This document shows positions 62,841 to 64,000 of a DNA stretch of 64,000 nt, piece after piece. Origin of the DNA: Agelas oroides (lineage: Eukaryota > Porifera > Demospongiae > Agelasida > Agelasidae); assembly GCA_949130485.1 (NCBI GenBank), contig OX422184.1, positions 19,918,824-19,982,823 of the forward strand, read 5' to 3'. The position numbers and the translations under genes were made by a program. A model generated the notes under the pieces. It was not told where the DNA came from and did no database searches. It saw only the letters and a list, made by a program, of their open reading frames with translations. Each line of letters starts with the position of its first letter. Position 1 is the stretch's first letter.

Positions 62841-63572
62841 CTAAGGGATGTAAAAGTAATAATCAGTCCAACAGATTTCTTTTCTAGGTTCTATTACACA
62901 CACAAAAGCTAGCAGCAGCTAAATAAGTAGGAAAATCCCTTCTGGAGTTGTAGTGAGGGTTTAGGGTGATGTGGTAACCATATTCTGACGATGAGGCAAT
63001 CGGAAGTTATGACACGGTAAAGCCCGTGGTCAAATATTGGTACCTTACGCTACATGATTCCCTCCAGATGTTCTGATAGTGTCAGTGTGTTGTGAACTGG
63101 GAAGCTACCTCTCAGTTCACCGCATGCAATTAGTCTCTAACAGTCTTGGTCACTGTGGCCTTTCTGCTGCTTCTAGACACAAGCTACCTTTCACAAGCAG
63201 GCATTACGCACTACTCACAGCTACTGACACTGCAGCACTCTACTAAAACTCGGTTCCCAAAACGGACTGTGCGCTAAAAGTTTACAAAGACAAAGAATTC
63301 TATCAGCTTGGATTCCAGGTTTGTTGACCTTGAAAACACAGGGTTCCCTGCCACCTTAAGGTTACATATGATATGTACAGTCAGGTTTGGCTCACTGATG
63401 CAGGTAGGTTCACTCCCAGACCACATTCCATCAGCTTGACACATGCGAGTACTGTCTCCCACCAGGTTGTAGCCAGTATTACAACTGTAGGTTGCTGTCT
63501 GTCTGAATGTTGTTCCATCGGGATGACTAACTTGGCAATTAGTAGTGTTATTTAAAGTTCCACAGTCTACAA
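62197..63572 (-). CDS. Sushi plus fibrinogen-domain protein (3' part of gene)
   Basis: Gene-level entry with two exons seen, 63396-63572 (sushi) and 62197-62840 (fibrinogen C-terminal domain to stop), joined in phase 1. Fibrinogen-related proteins are secreted lectin-like or adhesive proteins; in invertebrates many act in recognition. The 5' part lies beyond the window edge. No membrane segment is seen in this part. Confidence 0.75.
62841..63395. other. Intron with a dispersed-repeat copy
   Basis: Contains the short copy (63141-63360) of the repeat also seen at 54622-55830. No coding sequence was recognised. Confidence 0.5.
63396..63572 (-). CDS. Sushi/CCP exon 5
   Basis: 177 bp, phase 1-1. 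Reads DCGTLNNTTNCQVSHPDGTT, then ATYSCNTGYNLVGDSTRMCQ, GMWSGSEPTC. It has an extra cysteine (TNCQ) compared with the other four. Donor GTGAGC, acceptor AACAG. Confidence 0.85.
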
Positions 63573-64000
63573 CTGTTGAATGAAGGAAAGTATATATATA
63601 ATCCAGTTGATATTCTTACAACAGCAATTTCCTATTCCCGTGCCGTGCAATATCGGTGTTATTGCACGGGTGTTATTGCACAAGGTGTAGCTAGTGACTT
63701 ATAGGGGGAAGGTATAACACTCGGAACAGAATGGAGCGCCGGATACGCGCGATGGAAAATGTGTCAGCTCATCAATGTACGGAGAGCTCATCTCCCATCC
63801 TGTATAATTTATACGAGCCACGAAGACTGGACAAGCATACAGCAGACAGTATACAGCCACACCAAGCGTATGAAACATTCTAGCCGTCTACCTGGTATCT
63901 TCGCCTGGCGTCGCCGACCATTCGCTTGCAAGGGAGGGGTCGGCGATGTCACTACTGTCTCAGGGCTCAGCCGTGGGGAGTGGAGTTACCTGTAGCTCAC
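63573..64000. other. Right edge, no gene recognised
   Basis: CpG-richer sequence with short frames on the plus strand from about 63730. It includes a small palindrome TTGCACGGGTGTTATTGCAC-like segment near 63660. Nothing was assigned. Confidence 0.4.

Overview
The window is animal genomic DNA. It is AT-rich, its genes are split into small exons with GT/AG introns, and the coding parts encode metazoan extracellular modules: LDL-receptor YWTD propeller, EGF, SRCR, galaxin-type di-cysteine repeats, fibronectin type III (FN3), sushi/CCP, fibrinogen C-terminal domain and a receptor tyrosine kinase. Compact introns, many tiny fold-back elements and this domain repertoire fit an early-branching animal, most plausibly a demosponge. 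A cnidarian cannot be excluded from sequence alone. No bacterial operon, CRISPR array or rRNA is present.

Region 1 (1-13.5 kb, plus strand): one gene, truncated at its 5' side by the window edge. Eight exons (1073-1211, 2470-2576, 3251-3410, 3600-3997, 4070-4204, 4487-4648, 4857-5021, 5528-13389) join in phase into about 3,040 residues: YWTD propeller, EGF, SRCR, then a single 7.86-kb exon of exactly 97 units of 27 residues (81 bp), each with two CC pairs, of galaxin type. A polyadenylation signal follows at 13472.

Region 2 (13.5-28.3 kb): mostly transposon debris, with three minus-strand exons of a receptor tyrosine kinase domain (17.4-15.8 kb). The exon for the glycine loop and catalytic lysine, and the exons after the WSFG position, were not found. 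A fold-back element sits inside one kinase exon.

Region 3 (28.3-43.8 kb, minus strand): juxtamembrane exon, transmembrane exon and 29 FN3 domains. Twenty-eight FN3 domains are single symmetrical phase 1-1 exons; the membrane-proximal one is split over three exons. Part of the array is a segmental duplication (about 30.3-35.3 kb versus 37.6-41.4 kb), and the second copy has deletions and a TA-flanked MITE. Together with the kinase exons this reads as one large FN3-rich receptor tyrosine kinase gene, possibly decayed at its kinase end.

Region 4 (44-64 kb, minus strand): four near-identical 177-bp sushi exons (47.0, 47.7, 53.2 and 58.9 kb) and a separate sushi plus fibrinogen-domain gene end (63.6-62.2 kb). 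Between them lie a 2.6-kb pogo-like DNA transposon with TA target duplication (55966-58610), a degenerate hAT transposase (about 49.6-53.0 kb) and several MITEs with recognisable target-site duplications.

The real genes encode secreted or membrane-bound repeat proteins built by exon shuffling and tandem duplication. I see no operon-like cooperation between them. Their shared theme is extracellular recognition, adhesion or matrix.
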